DNA of 23,633 bases. Source: Symsagittifera roscoffensis (taxonomy: Eukaryota > Xenacoelomorpha > Acoela > Convolutidae). The notes beneath the pieces were generated by a model. It worked only from the letters and a program-made list of their open reading frames with translations, was not told the DNA's origin and searched no databases. Positions 11,701 to 21,612 of this stretch are shown here, piece by piece (positions within the stretch are counted from its first letter, which is position 1; each line of letters starts with the position of its first letter). Made by a program: the position numbers and the translations under genes. The stretch covers positions 80,001-103,633 of the forward strand of contig NW_026971455.1 of assembly GCF_963678635.1 (NCBI RefSeq), written 5' to 3'.

Positions 11701-13181
11701 AAACAAGCTCAAAATGAGGTCCAAAACTGACGAAGTTGCTTCAGTTGGCTTGAAAGTTAACAAAGCTTGCTCGTAGAGCTTCCGGGATAGGCCCATTCGC
11801 TTCCTCGTGAAAAATAGGTCTTAGAACCACCTTAGATGAGCTTGCGCGACCCTTGGTTGAGCTGCAGGAGCGACTGATCGAAGCGGAAGACCCCTATTTT
11901 GAGCTGAAAAATGGGGGTCTCAGGGCTCTAAAACGCTTGTTTGAGCTTGAAGGAGTGCTCGCACAGCTCACTTTCAATTTTAGCGAAGTTAGATATGCTT
12001 GATGGTCAGCTGCATGAAAAAGATGGGAGCTGTGCGACCAGTGGTTCAAAAGTTATGACCCGAGCCGTAAACAAGCTCAAAATGAGGTCCAAAACTGACG
12101 AAGTTGCTTCAGTTGGCTTGAAAGTTAACAAAGCTTGCTCGTAGAGCTTCCGGGATAGGCCCATTCGCTTCCTCGTGAAAAATAGGTCTTAGAACCACCT
12201 TAGATGAGCTTGCGCGACCCTTGGTTGAGCTGCAGGAGCGACTGATCGAAGCGGAAGACCCCTATTTTGAGCTGAAAAATGGGGGTCTCAGGGCTCTAAA
12301 ACGCTTGTTTGAGCTTGAAGGAGTGCTCGCACAGCTCACTTTCAATTTTAGCGAAGTTAGATATGCTTGATGGTCAGCTGCATGAAAAAGATGGGAGCTG
12401 TGCGACCAGTGGTTCAAAAGTTATGACCCGAGCCGTAAACAAGCTCAAAATGAGGTCCAAAACTGACGAAGTTGCTTCAGTTGGCTTGAAAGTTAACAAA
12501 GCTTGCTCGTAGAGCTTCCGGGATAGGCCCATTCGCTTCCTCGTGAAAAATAGGTCTTAGAACCACCTTAGATGAGCTTGCGCGACCCTTGGTTGAGCTG
12601 CAGGAGCGACTGATCGAAGCGGAAGACCCCTATTTTGAGCTGAAAAATGGGGGTCTCAGGGCTCTAAAACGCTTGTTTGAGCTTGAAGGAGTGCTCACAC
12701 AGCTCACTTTCAATTTTAGCGAAGTTAGATATGCTTGATGGTCAGCTGCATGAAAAAGATGGGAGCTGTGCGACCAGTGGTTCAAAAGTTATGACCCGAG
12801 CCGTAAACAAGCTCAAAATGAGGTCCAAAACTGACGAAGTTGCTTCAGTTGGCTTGAAAGTTAACAAAGCTTGCTCGTAGAGCTTCCGGGATAGGCCCAT
12901 TCGCTTCCTCGTGAAAAATAGGTCTTAGAACCACCTTAGATGAGCTTGCGCGACCCTTGGTTGAGCTGCAGGAGCGACTGATCGAAGCGGAAGACCCCTA
13001 TTTTGAGCTGAAAAATGGGGGTCTCAGGGCTCTAAAACGCTTGTTTGAGCTTGAAGGAGTGCTCGCACAGCTCACTTTCAATTTTAGCGAAGTTAGATAT
13101 GCTTGATGGTCAGCTGCATGAAAAAGATGGGAGCTGTGCGACCAGTGGTTCAAAAGTTATGACCCGAGCCGTAAACAAGCT

Positions 13182-15367
13182 CCAAAACTGACAGAAGTTG
13201 CTTCAGTTGGCTTGAAAGTTAACAAAGCTTGCTCGTAGAGCTTCCGGGATAGGCCCATTCGTCTTCCTCGTGAAAAATAGGTCTTAGAACCACCTTAGAT
13301 GAGCTTGCGCGACCCTTGGTTGAGCTGCAGGAGCGACTGATCGAAGCGGAAGACCCCTATTTTGAGCTGAAAAATGGGGGGTCTCAGGGCTCTAAAACGC
13401 TTGTTTGAGCTTGAAGGAGTGCTCGCACAGCTCACTTTCAATTTTAGCGAAGTTAGATATGCTTGATGGTCAGCTGCATGAAAAAGATGGGAGCTGTGCG
13501 ACCAGTGGTTCAAAAGTTATGACCCGAGCCGTAAACAGCTCAAAATGTGGTCCAAAACTGACGAAGTTGCTTCAGTTGGCTTGAAAGTTAACAAAGCTTG
13601 CTCGTAGAGCTTCCGGATAGGCCCATTCGCTTCACTCGTGAAAAATAGGTCTTAGAACCACCTTAGAATGAGCTTGCGCGACCCCTTGGTTGAGCTGCAG
13701 GAGCGACTGATCGAAGCGGAAGACCCCTATTTTGAGCTGAAAAATGGGGGTCTCAGGGCTCTAAAACGCTTGTTTGAGCTTGAAGGAGTGCTCGCACAGC
13801 TCACTTTCAATTTTAGCGAAGTTAGATATGCTTGATGGTCAGCTGCATGAAAAAGATGGGAGCTGTGCGACCAGTGGTTCAAAAGTTATGACCCGAGCCG
13901 TAAACAAGCTCAAAATGAGGTCCAAAACTGACGAAGTTGCTTCAGTTGGCTTGAAAGTTAACAAAGCTTGCTCGTAGAGCTTCCGGGATAAGCCCATTCG
14001 CTTCCTCGTGAAAAATAGGTCTTAGAACCACCTTAGATGAGGCTTGCGCGACCCTTGGTTGCAGCTGCAGGAGCGACTGATCGAAGCGGAAGACCCCTAT
14101 TTTGAGCTGAAAAATGGGGGTCTCAGGGCTCTATAATGCTTGTTTGAGCTTGAAGGAGTGCTCGCACAGCTCACTTTCAATTTTAGCGAAGTTAGATATG
14201 CTTGATGGTCAGCTGCATGAAAAAGATGGGAGCTGTGCGACCAGTGGTTCAAAAGTTATGACCCGAGCCGTAAACAAGCTCAAAATGAGGTCCAAAACTG
14301 ACGAAGTTGCTTCAGTTGGCTTGAAAGTTAACGAAGCTTGCTCGTAGAGCTTCCGGGATAAGCCCATTCGCTTCCTCGTGAAAAATAGGTCTTAGAACCA
14401 CCTTAGAGTGAGCTTGCGCGACCCTTGGTTGAGCTGCAGGAGCGACTGATCGAAGCGGAAGACCCCTATTTTGAGCTGAAAAATGGGGGTCTCAGGGCTC
14501 TAAAACGCTTGTTTTGAGCTTGAAGGAGTGCTCGCACAGCTCACTTTCAATTTTAGCGAAGTTAGATATGCTTGATGGTCAGCTGCATGAAAAAGATGGG
14601 AGCTGTGCAACCAGTGGTTCAAAAGTTATGACCCGAGCCGTAAACAAGCTCAAAATGAGGTCCAAAACTGACGAAGTTGCTTCAGTTGGCTTGAAAGTTA
14701 ACAAAGCTTGCTCGTAGAGCTTCCGGGATAGGCCCATTCGCTTCCTCGTGAAAAATAGGTCTTAGATCCACCTTAGATGAGGCTTGCGCGACCCTTGGTT
14801 GAGCTGCAGGAGCGACTGATCGAAGCGGAAGACCCCTATTTTGAGCTGAAAATGGGGGTCTCAGGGCTCTAAAACGCTTGTTTGAGCTTGAAGGAGTGCT
14901 CGCACAGCTCACTTTCAATTTTAGCGAAGTTAGATATGCTTGATGGTCAGCTGCATGAAAAAGATGGGAGCTGTGCGACCAGTGGTTCAAAAGTTATGGA
15001 CCCGAGCCGTAAACAAGCTCAAAATGAGTCCAAAACTGACGAAGTTGCTTCAGTTGGCTTGAAAGTTAACAAAGCTTGCTCGTAGAGCTTCCGGGATAGG
15101 CCCATTCGCTTCCTCGTGAAAAATAGGGTCTTAGAACCACCTTAGGATGAGCTTGCGCGACCCTGGTTGAGCTGCAGGAGCGACTGATCGAAGCGGAAGA
15201 CCCCTATTTTGAGCTGAAAAAATGGGGGTCTCAGGGCTCTAAAACGCTTGTTTGAGCTTGAAGGAGTGCTCGCCACAGCTCACTTTCAATTTTAGCGAAG
15301 TTAGATATGCTTGATGGTCAGCTGCATGAAAAAGATGGGAGCTGTGCGACCAGTGGTTCAAAAGTTC
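13182..15367. other. Indel-rich segment inside array 2
   Basis: About six consecutive units carry roughly 21 single-base indels, five private substitutions and one 11-bp deletion (at 13182, between two short CCAAAA/CAAAA-type repeats). The other ~15 kb of the array has only two single-base indels. Examples are extra T near 13262, extra A near 13667, extra G near 14041 and 14781, extra G near 14999, missing G near 15026 and extra C near 15272. Most are one-base insertions. Biological decay normally shows at array edges, so a stretch of low-accuracy sequence joined into the assembly is the likeliest cause. The indels sum to zero across the block. Confidence 0.8.
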
Positions 15368-18300
15368 TGACCCGAGCCGTAAACAAGCTCAAAATGAGGT
15401 CCAAAACTGACGAAGTTGCTTCAGTTGGCTTGAAAGTTAACAAAGCTTGCTCGTAGAGCTTCCGGGATAAGCCCATTCGCTTCCTCGTGAAAAATAGGTC
15501 TTAGAACCACCTTAGATGAGCTTGCGCGACCCTTGGTTGAGCTGCAGGAGCGACTGATCGAAGCGGAAGACCCCTATTTTGAGCTGAAAAATGGGGGTCT
15601 CAGGGCTCTAAAACGCTTGTTTGAGCTTGAAGGAGTGCTCGCACAGCTCACTTTCAATTTTAGCGAAGTTAGATATGCTTGATGGTCAGCTGCATGAAAA
15701 AGATGGGAGCTGTGCGACCAGTGGTTCAAAAGTTATGACCCGAGCCGTAAACAAGCTCAAAATGAGGTCCAAAACTGACGAAGTTGCTTCAGTTGGCTTG
15801 AAAGTTAACAAAGCTTGCTCGTAGAGCTTCCGGGATAGGCCCATTCGCTTCCTCGTGAAAAATAGGTCTTAGAACCACCTTAGATGAGCTTGCGCGACCC
15901 TTGGTTGAGCTGCAGGAGCGACTGATCGAAGCGGAAGACCCCTATTTTGAGCTGAAAAATGGGGGTCTCAGGGCTCTAAAACGCTTGTTTGAGCTTGAAG
16001 GAGTGCTCGCACAGCTCACTTTCAATTTTAGCGAAGTTAGATATGCTTGATGGTCAGCTGCATGAAAAAGATGGGAGCTGTGCGACCAGTGGTTCAAAAG
16101 TTATGACCCGAGCCGTAAACAAGCTCAAAATGAGGTCCAAAACTGACGAAGTTGCTTCAGTTGGCTTGAAAGTTAACAAAGCTTGCTCGTAGAGCTTCCG
16201 GGATAGGCCCATTCGCTTCCTCGTGAAAAATAGGTCTTAGAACCACCTTAGATGAGCTTGCGCGACCCTTGGTTGAGCTGCAGGAGCGACTGATCGAAGC
16301 GGAAGACCCCTATTTTGAGCTGAAAAATGGGGGTCTCAGGGCTCTAAAACGCTTGTTTGAGCTTGAAGGAGTGCTCGCACAGCTCACTTTCAATTTTAGC
16401 GAAGTTAGATATGCTTGATGGTCAGCTGCATGAAAAAGATGGGAGCTGTGCGACCAGTGGTTCAAAAGTTATGACCCGAGCCGTAAACAAGCTCAAAATG
16501 TGGTCCAAAACTGACGAAGTTGCTTCAGTTGGCTTGAAAGTTAACAAAGCTTGCTCGTAGAGCTTCCGGGATAGGCCCATTCGCTTCCTCGTGAAAAATA
16601 GGTCTTAGAACCACCTTAGATGAGCTTGCGCGACCCTTGGTTGAGCTGCAGGAGCGACTGATCGAAGCGGAAGACCCCTATTTTGAGCTGAAAAATGGGG
16701 GTCTCAGGGCTCTAAAACGCTTGTTTGAGCTTGAAGGAGTGCTCGCACAGCTCACTTTCAATTTTAGCGAAGTTAGATATGCTTGATGGTCAGCTGCATG
16801 AAAAAGATGGGAGCTGTGCGACCAGTGGTTCAAAAGTTATGACCCGAGCCGTAAACAAGCTCAAAATGAGGTCCAAAACTGACGAAGTTGCTTCAGTTGG
16901 CTTGAAAGTTAACAAAGCTTGCTCGTAGAGCTTCCGGGATAAGCCCATTCGCTTCCTCGTGAAAAATAGGTCTTAGAACCACCTTAGATGAGCTTGCGCG
17001 ACCCTTGGTTGAGCTGCAGGAGCGACTGATCGAAGCGGAAGACCCCTATTTTGAGCTGAAAAATGGGGGTCTCAGGGCTCTAAAACGCTTGTTTGAGCTT
17101 GAAGGAGTGCTCGCACAGCTCACTTTCAATTTTAGCGAAGTTAGATATGCTTGATGGTCAGCTGCATGAAAAAGATGGGAGCTGTGCGACCAGTGGTTCA
17201 AAAGTTATGACCCGAGCCGTAAACAAGCTCAAAATGAGGTCCAAAACTGACGAAGTTGCTTCAGTTGGCTTGAAAGTTAACAAAGCTTGCTCGTAGAGCT
17301 TCCGGGATAAGCCCATTCGCTTCCTCGTGAAAAATAGGTCTTAGAACCACCTTAGATGAGCTTGCGCGACCCTTGGTTGAGCTGCAGGAGCGACTGATCG
17401 AAGCGGAAGACCCCTATTTTGAGCTGAAAAATGGGGGTCTCAGGGCTCTAAAACGCTTGTTTGAGCTTGAAGGAGTGCTCGCACAGCTCACTTTCAATTT
17501 TAGCGAAGTTAGATATGCTTGATGGTCAGCTGCATGAAAAAGATGGGAGCTGTGCGACCAGTGGTTCAAAAGTTATGACCCGAGCCGTAAACAAGCTCAA
17601 AATGAGGTCCAAAACTGACGAAGTTGCTTCAGTTGGCTTGAAAGTTAACAAAGCTTGCTCGTAGAGCTTCCGGGATAGGCCCATTCGCTTCCTCGTGAAA
17701 AATAGGTCTTAGAACCACCTTAGATGAGCTTGCGCGACCCTTGGTTGAGCTGCAGGAGCGACTGATCGAAGCGGAAGACCCCTATTTTGAGCTGAAAAAT
17801 GGGGGTCTCAGGGCTCTAAAACGCTTGTTTGAGCTTGAAGGAGTGCTCGCACAGCTCACTTTTAATTTTAGCGAAGTTAGATATGCTTGATGGTCAGCTG
17901 CATGAAAAAGATGGGAGCTGTGCAACCAGTGGTTCAAAAGTTATGACCCGAGCCGTAAACAAGCTCAAAATGAGGTCCAAAACTGACGAAGTTGCTTCAG
18001 TTGGCTTGAAAGTTAACAAAGCTTGCTCGTAGAGCTTCCGGGATAGGCCCATTCGCTTCCTCGTGAAAAATAGGTCTTAGAACCACCTTAGATGAGCTTG
18101 CGCGACCCTTGGTTGAGCTGCAGGAGCGACTGATCGAAGCGGAAGACCCCTATTTTGAGCTGAAAAATGGGGGTCTCAGGGCTCTAAAACGCTTGTTTGA
18201 GCTTGAAGGAGTGCTCGCACAGCTCACTTTCAATTTTAGCGAAGTTAGATATGCTTGATGGTCAGCTGCATGAAAAAGATGGGAGCTGTGCGACCAGTGG

Positions 18301-19800
18301 TTCAAAAGTTATGACCCGAGCCGTAAACAAGCTCAAAATGAGGTCCAAAACTGACGAAGTTGCTTCAGTTGGCTTGAAAGTTAACAAAGCTTGCTCGTAG
18401 AGCTTCCGGGATAGGCCCATTCGCTTCCTCGTGAAAAATAGGTCTTAGAACCACCTTAGATGAGCTTGCGCGACCCTTGGTTGAGCTGCAGGAGCGACTG
18501 ATCGAAGCGGAAGACCCCTATTTTGAGCTGAAAAATGGGGGTCTCAGGGCTCTAAAACGCTTGTTTGAGCTTGAAGGAGTGCTCGCACAGCTCACTTTCA
18601 ATTTTAGCGAAGTTAGATATGCTTGATGGTCAGCTGCATGAAAAAGATGGGAGCTGTGCGACCAGTGGTTCAAAAGTTATGACCCGAGCCGTAAACAAGC
18701 TCAAAATGAGGTCCAAAACTGACGAAGTTGCTTCAGTTGGCTTGAAAGTTAACAAAGCTTGCTCGTAGAGCTTCCGGGATAGGCCCATTCGCTTCCTCGT
18801 GAAAAATAGGTCTTAGAACCACCTTAGATGAGCTTGCGCGACCCTTGGTTGAGCTGCAGGAGCGACTGATCGAAGCGGAAGACCCCTATTTTGAGCTGAA
18901 AAATGGGGGTCTCAGGGCTCTAAAACGCTTGTTTGAGCTTGAAGGAGTGCTCGCACAGCTCACTTTCAATTTTAGCGAAGTTAGATATGCTTGATGGTCA
19001 GCTGCATGAAAAAGATGGGAGCTGTGCGACCAGTGGTTCAAAAGTTATGACCCGAGCCGTAAACAAGCTCAAAATGAGGTCCAAAACTGACGAAGTTGCT
19101 TCAGTTGGCTTGAAAGTTAACAAAGCTTGCTCGTAGAGCTTCCGGGATAGGCCCATTCGCTTCCTCGTGAAAAATAGGTCTTAGAACCACCTTAGATGAG
19201 CTTGCGCGACCCTTGGTTGAGCTGCAGGAGCGACTGATCGAAGCGGAAGACCCCTATTTTGAGCTGAAAAATGGGGGTCTCAGGGCTCTAAAACGCTTGT
19301 TTGAGCTTGAAGGAGTGCTCGCACAGCTCACTTTCAATTTTAGCGAAGTTAGATATGCTTGATGGTCAGCTGCATGAAAAAGATGGGAGCTGTGCGACCA
19401 GTGGTTCAAAAGTTATGACCCGAGCCGTAAACAAGCTCAAAATGAGGTCCAAAACTGACGAAGTTGCTTCAGTTGGCTTGAAAGTTAACAAAGCTTGCTC
19501 GTAGAGCTTCCGGGATAAGCCCATTCGCTTCCTCGTGAAAAATAGGTCTTAGAACCACCTTAGATGAGCTTGCGCGACCCTTGGTTGAGCTGCAGGAGCG
19601 ACTGATCGAAGCGGAAGACCCCTATTTTGAGCTGAAAAATGGGGGTCTCAGGGCTCTAAAACGCTTGTTTGAGCTTGAAAGAGTGCTCGCACAGCTCACT
19701 TTTAATTTTAGCGAAGTTAGATATGCTTGATGGTCAGCTGCATGAAAAAGATGGGAGCTGTGCGACCAGTGGTTCAAAAGTTATGACCCGAGCCGTAAAC

Positions 19801-20012
19801 TCTGTAATTCGATTTTTCAGCTCGAAATTGCAGAAAAACAGCTGTTTAGGCATGAAGGAGTGCTCGCACAGCTAACTTTCAATTTTAGCGTAGAGAGCTC
19901 TGTGTGAGGGCTAGTTGGTGTAGAAAGCTCAGTCCAATCGGACCAGTGGTGTAAAAGTTATAGCGCTTTGGCTGAACTGCAATTTTGAGCTCAAAAAGTG
20001 ACGAAGTTTAGA
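19801..20012. repeat. Decayed 368-bp-unit relative at the right edge of array 2
   Basis: After the array stops at 19800, about 50 bases are unrelated. Then GAAGGAGTGCTCGCACAGC reappears (19854-19872) and runs through AACTTTCAATTTTAGCG with one change. Further on, GACCAGTGGTGTAAAAGTTAT (from about 19939), AGCTCAAAA and GTGACGAAGTTT match the order of words in the normal unit. This is an old copy no longer corrected by its neighbours. It shows that the array has a fixed edge on the 18S side. Confidence 0.75.
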
Positions 20013-20028
20013 AGAATGAAATTTCGGG

Positions 20029-20310
20029 CAACAAAAAATTGTTCAATTTTAATATAATTATAACCGCTGGAAAGCCCTTGAGCATAGCTTTCTAATGGTA
20101 TATTACAATTTTTTTTACTAAAATTAGTTTAGGTTCCAGCTCGAGTTAAAAATTGACTTTTGCTATTTTTTCAAAAAAAAAAAAAAATTTCACTTCAGTC
20201 TCTTGCATTTTTGGTCAACAAAAAATTGTGCGATTTACTTCGGGTAAAAAGCGTTGGAAAGTACATGGGCAGGGCTTTCCGGGCGTGTTTTCAAAAGTTA
20301 TTTTGAGCAA
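20029..20310. repeat. Diverged 187-bp repeat pair
   Basis: CAACAAAAAATTGT occurs at 20029 and 20216. CGCTGGAAAG (20065) matches GCGTTGGAAAG (20251) at the same 187-bp offset, followed by a similar GAGCATAGCTTTC / GGGCAGGGCTTTC. The two copies are strongly diverged between these words. The second copy ends in TTTTCAAAAGTTAT, a phrase also in the 368-bp unit, so both may descend from one ancient spacer repeat family. That last step is inference. Confidence 0.6.
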
Positions 20311-20461
20311 AAATTGAGCAAATGGTGAGCATTTGAAAAAAAAAAATTTTTCCCCAGAAATACTCATTTAGGAGATTTCTGTGTATTATAGGGGGAGGGT
20401 AGTAGCGAGAATTTTCAAAAAAATTTTGAAAAATTTCAAAATTTTTGAAAATTTTTTTTTT
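20173..20461. repeat. A/T homopolymer and low-complexity tracts
   Basis: The region contains A15 (20173-20187), A11 followed by T5 (20336-20351), and an alternating run of A and T blocks (20411-20461) that is self-complementary in several registers. Such DNA is easily unwound and often nucleosome-poor. It lies between array 2 and the presumed promoter region. No replication-origin motif was identified. Confidence 0.7.
20354..20374. repeat. 21-bp direct repeat, right of array 2
   Basis: CCAG-A-AATACTCATTTAGGAG matches 2391-2411 in 20 of 21 bases and in the same orientation. It lies about 550 bp beyond the last good 368-bp unit and just after an A/T homopolymer. See the left copy for interpretation. 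Confidence 0.75.
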
Positions 20462-20781
20462 ACTTCCTAACCTCAAAAGCGTATCAGAAAGGCGTAATTT
20501 GATGAGACTTGACCACTGGTAAAGTATCATCGCTCGATTTCGCCTCAGTAAGGAGAACCATCCAAGGTTCGAAAAGAACGAAGGTCAGATAGTTTATAAC
20601 TAGAAAGCAGAACCAAAACTGCCTTAAAGGCTTTGTGTAGTTGAGCAAAGTCTCTTCTCGAGAAGGCTAAGAAAAGCTTGAAATTGAAGCAATCAGTCGT
20701 TGAGCTGTTTGTGAAAAGAAGGATTGGCTTTAGCTAAGGTGCTTCTAAGTACTGCGCATAACTATGAACCGGTGTAAACCA
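20462..20781. other. Unassigned spacer before the 18S-proximal repeats
   Basis: No gene or repeat unit was recognised. A perfect 12-bp palindrome, CTTCTCGAGAAG, lies at 20654-20665. The RNA polymerase I promoter is expected somewhere between here and the 18S gene. These promoters are not conserved between phyla, so I cannot place the start site. Confidence 0.45.
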
Positions 20782-20807
20782 AATCATGCTTGGTGGCTCT
20801 TGCATGA

Positions 20808-20888
20808 GACTGGACTTGGTGCCCCAGTCAAAGTAGCTTGCTTATAGGTATGGTTGGATATGGTTAGCCGTATCAGCACCAGAGGTGC
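20808..20888 (+). other. Three-hairpin cassette, first of four copies
   Basis: Hairpin 1 (20808-20829) has arms GACTGG and CCAGTC. Hairpin 2 (20857-20874) has arms GATATGG and CCGTATC around TTAG. Hairpin 3 (20876-20888) has arms GCACC and GGTGC around AGA. The cassette recurs with changes at 20973-21050, 21165-21245 and 21330-21407. In the second and fourth copies hairpin 1 swaps an A-T pair for C-G, hairpin 2 keeps its stem with loop TTTA, and hairpin 3 becomes GTACC/GGTGC, still pairable with one wobble. Keeping stems while sequence changes suggests selection on RNA structure. Confidence 0.65.
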
Positions 20889-20972
20889 AACAACCGTGCT
20901 GTTTAACTAAGTGAGCTGTCGAGTTGAAGTCGTCTTGGTCTCAAAGAAACGTGCTTGGTGGCGCTTGCATAA

Positions 20973-21050
20973 GCCTGGACTTGGTGCCCCAGGAAAGACT
21001 TACTTATAGGTGTAGTTGGATATGGTTTACCGTATCAGTACCAATGGTGC
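20973..21050 (+). other. Three-hairpin cassette, second copy
   Basis: Hairpin 1 is at 20973-20994 with stem CCTGG/CCAGG, where the second pair is C-G instead of A-T and the outermost pair is lost. Hairpin 2 is at 21019-21036 with loop TTTA. Hairpin 3 is at 21038-21050 with GTACC/GGTGC and loop AAT. Confidence 0.6.
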
Positions 21051-21164
21051 ACAACTATGCTGTTTAACTGAGTTAGTCAGAGGACGGCGTTTCCTAAGTC
21101 CTCTAGAGTCCAAGATTGCTTTAGCTCGTGAAGGTTCTAATCATGCTTGATGGCTCTTGCATGA

Positions 21165-21245
21165 GACTGAACTTGGTGCCCCAGTCAAAGTAGCTTGCTT
21201 ATAGGTATGGTTGGATATGGTTAGCCGTATCAGCACCAGAGGTGC
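21165..21245 (+). other. Three-hairpin cassette, third copy
   Basis: This is the 357-bp duplicate of the first cassette. Hairpin 1 (21165-21186) has one change, GACTGA for GACTGG, which breaks the innermost pair. Hairpins 2 (21214-21231) and 3 (21233-21245) are identical to the first copy. Confidence 0.6.
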
Positions 21246-21329
21246 AACAACCGTGCTGTTTAACTAAGTGAGCTGTCGAGATGAAGTCGTCTTGGTCTCA
21301 AAGAAACGTGCTTGGTGGCGCTTGCATAA

Positions 21330-21407
21330 GCCTGGACTTGGTGCCCCAGGAAAGACTTACTTATAGGTGTAGTTGGATATGGTTTACCGTATCAGTACCA
21401 ATGGTGC
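21330..21407 (+). other. Three-hairpin cassette, fourth copy
   Basis: This is the 357-bp duplicate of the second cassette, with hairpins at 21330-21351, 21376-21393 and 21395-21407. The sequence matches the second copy in all three stems. Confidence 0.6.
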
Positions 21408-21495
21408 ACAACTATGCTGTTTAACTGAGTTAGTCAGAGGACGGCCTTTCCTAAGTCCTCTAGAGTCCAAGACTTCTTTAGCTCGTGAAGGTTTA

Positions 21496-21612
21496 AAATG
21501 CTGATAGTAGTAGTTTGTGCGTGGGAAAGGTTGACCTTAGTGTGCCTTTCTGGAAAGGTAGCAGCTTGCAAATCAGGGTTCGGTTTGAAAAAGCTAGCTT
21601 CCGAAGTACTTT
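21496..21612 (+). other. 18S-proximal leader (probable end of the 5' external transcribed spacer)
   Basis: This short unique stretch lies between the duplicated block and the mature 18S 5' end. It holds a small hairpin, CCTTTC-TG-GAAAGG (21545-21558). Assignment to the transcribed spacer rests only on its position directly before 18S. The transcription start is not identified. Confidence 0.6.

Larger units (their letters stand above)
2425..19800. repeat. IGS tandem array 2: 368-bp unit, about 47.2 copies
   Basis: Taking ATATGCTTGATGG as the phase mark, units repeat at 2425, 2793, 3161 and onward to 19721. That is exactly 47 periods, followed by an 80-bp partial ending at GCCGTAAAC (19800). 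Most units differ by zero to two bases. Outside 13182-15367 only two indels were found: an extra C near 8850 and a missing A near 9970. The unit contains a 12-bp hairpin and several GAGCTG/GAGCTT words. Every unit opens the same 67-codon frame from a TTG. Because 368 is not a multiple of three and each unit ends in TAG, the array cannot encode a repeat protein. This is an rDNA spacer subrepeat array of unusual size. It may act in transcription enhancement, replication fork arrest or recombination, but the sequence does not decide. Confidence 0.97.
20782..21495. repeat. 357-bp tandem duplication upstream of 18S
   Basis: Copy 1 is about 20782-21138 and copy 2 about 21139-21495, nearly identical at a 357-bp offset (for example GTGCTTGGTGGCGC at 20951 and 21308). 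Differences include GAGTTGAAG/GAGATGAAG, ACGGCGTTTC/ACGGCCTTTC and CAAGATTGC/CAAGACTTC. Each copy is itself an older duplication of about 165 bp, giving sub-repeats starting near 20784, 20949, 21141 and 21306. The block ends about 120 bp before 18S, so it probably lies in the external transcribed spacer or overlaps the promoter. Repeated promoter or enhancer blocks in this position are known in other animals. Confidence 0.9.

Noticed and set aside
14114-14347. A 77-codon frame with an ATG start in one unit
   Set aside because: It exists only because this unit has CTCTATAAT instead of CTCTAAAAC, which removes a stop codon. It lies in the indel-rich, probably low-accuracy segment.
14682-14990. 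102-codon minus-strand open frame
   Set aside because: It is longer than its equivalents only because of frame-changing indels in the low-accuracy units. Similar minus-strand frames at 9799-9990 and 13295-13513 also coincide with local indels.
2425-19800. Possible centromeric or general satellite DNA rather than IGS
   Set aside because: The array is continuous with an intact 18S gene in the same window and flanked by spacer elements shared with ITS1. Whether the unit also occurs elsewhere in the genome cannot be judged here.
2741-19875. About 40 repeated open frames of 67 codons, nearly identical, one per 368-bp unit
   Set aside because: They start at TTG with no upstream ATG in frame, recur only because the unit is tandemly repeated, lie in rDNA spacer, and show no recognisable domain. 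Variation between units is too low to test for codon constraint. The 368-bp period changes the frame each unit, so no repeat protein is possible.
20291-20530. 79-codon minus-strand open frame
   Set aside because: It is made mainly of A/T homopolymer translation (runs of F, K and N) in low-complexity spacer, with no domain or supporting context.
20786-21150. Common origin of the pre-18S repeats and the 368-bp unit, from the shared ATGCTTGATGG..GCATGA words
   Set aside because: Only about 11 bases plus a short word agree and the similarity does not extend, so chance cannot be excluded.
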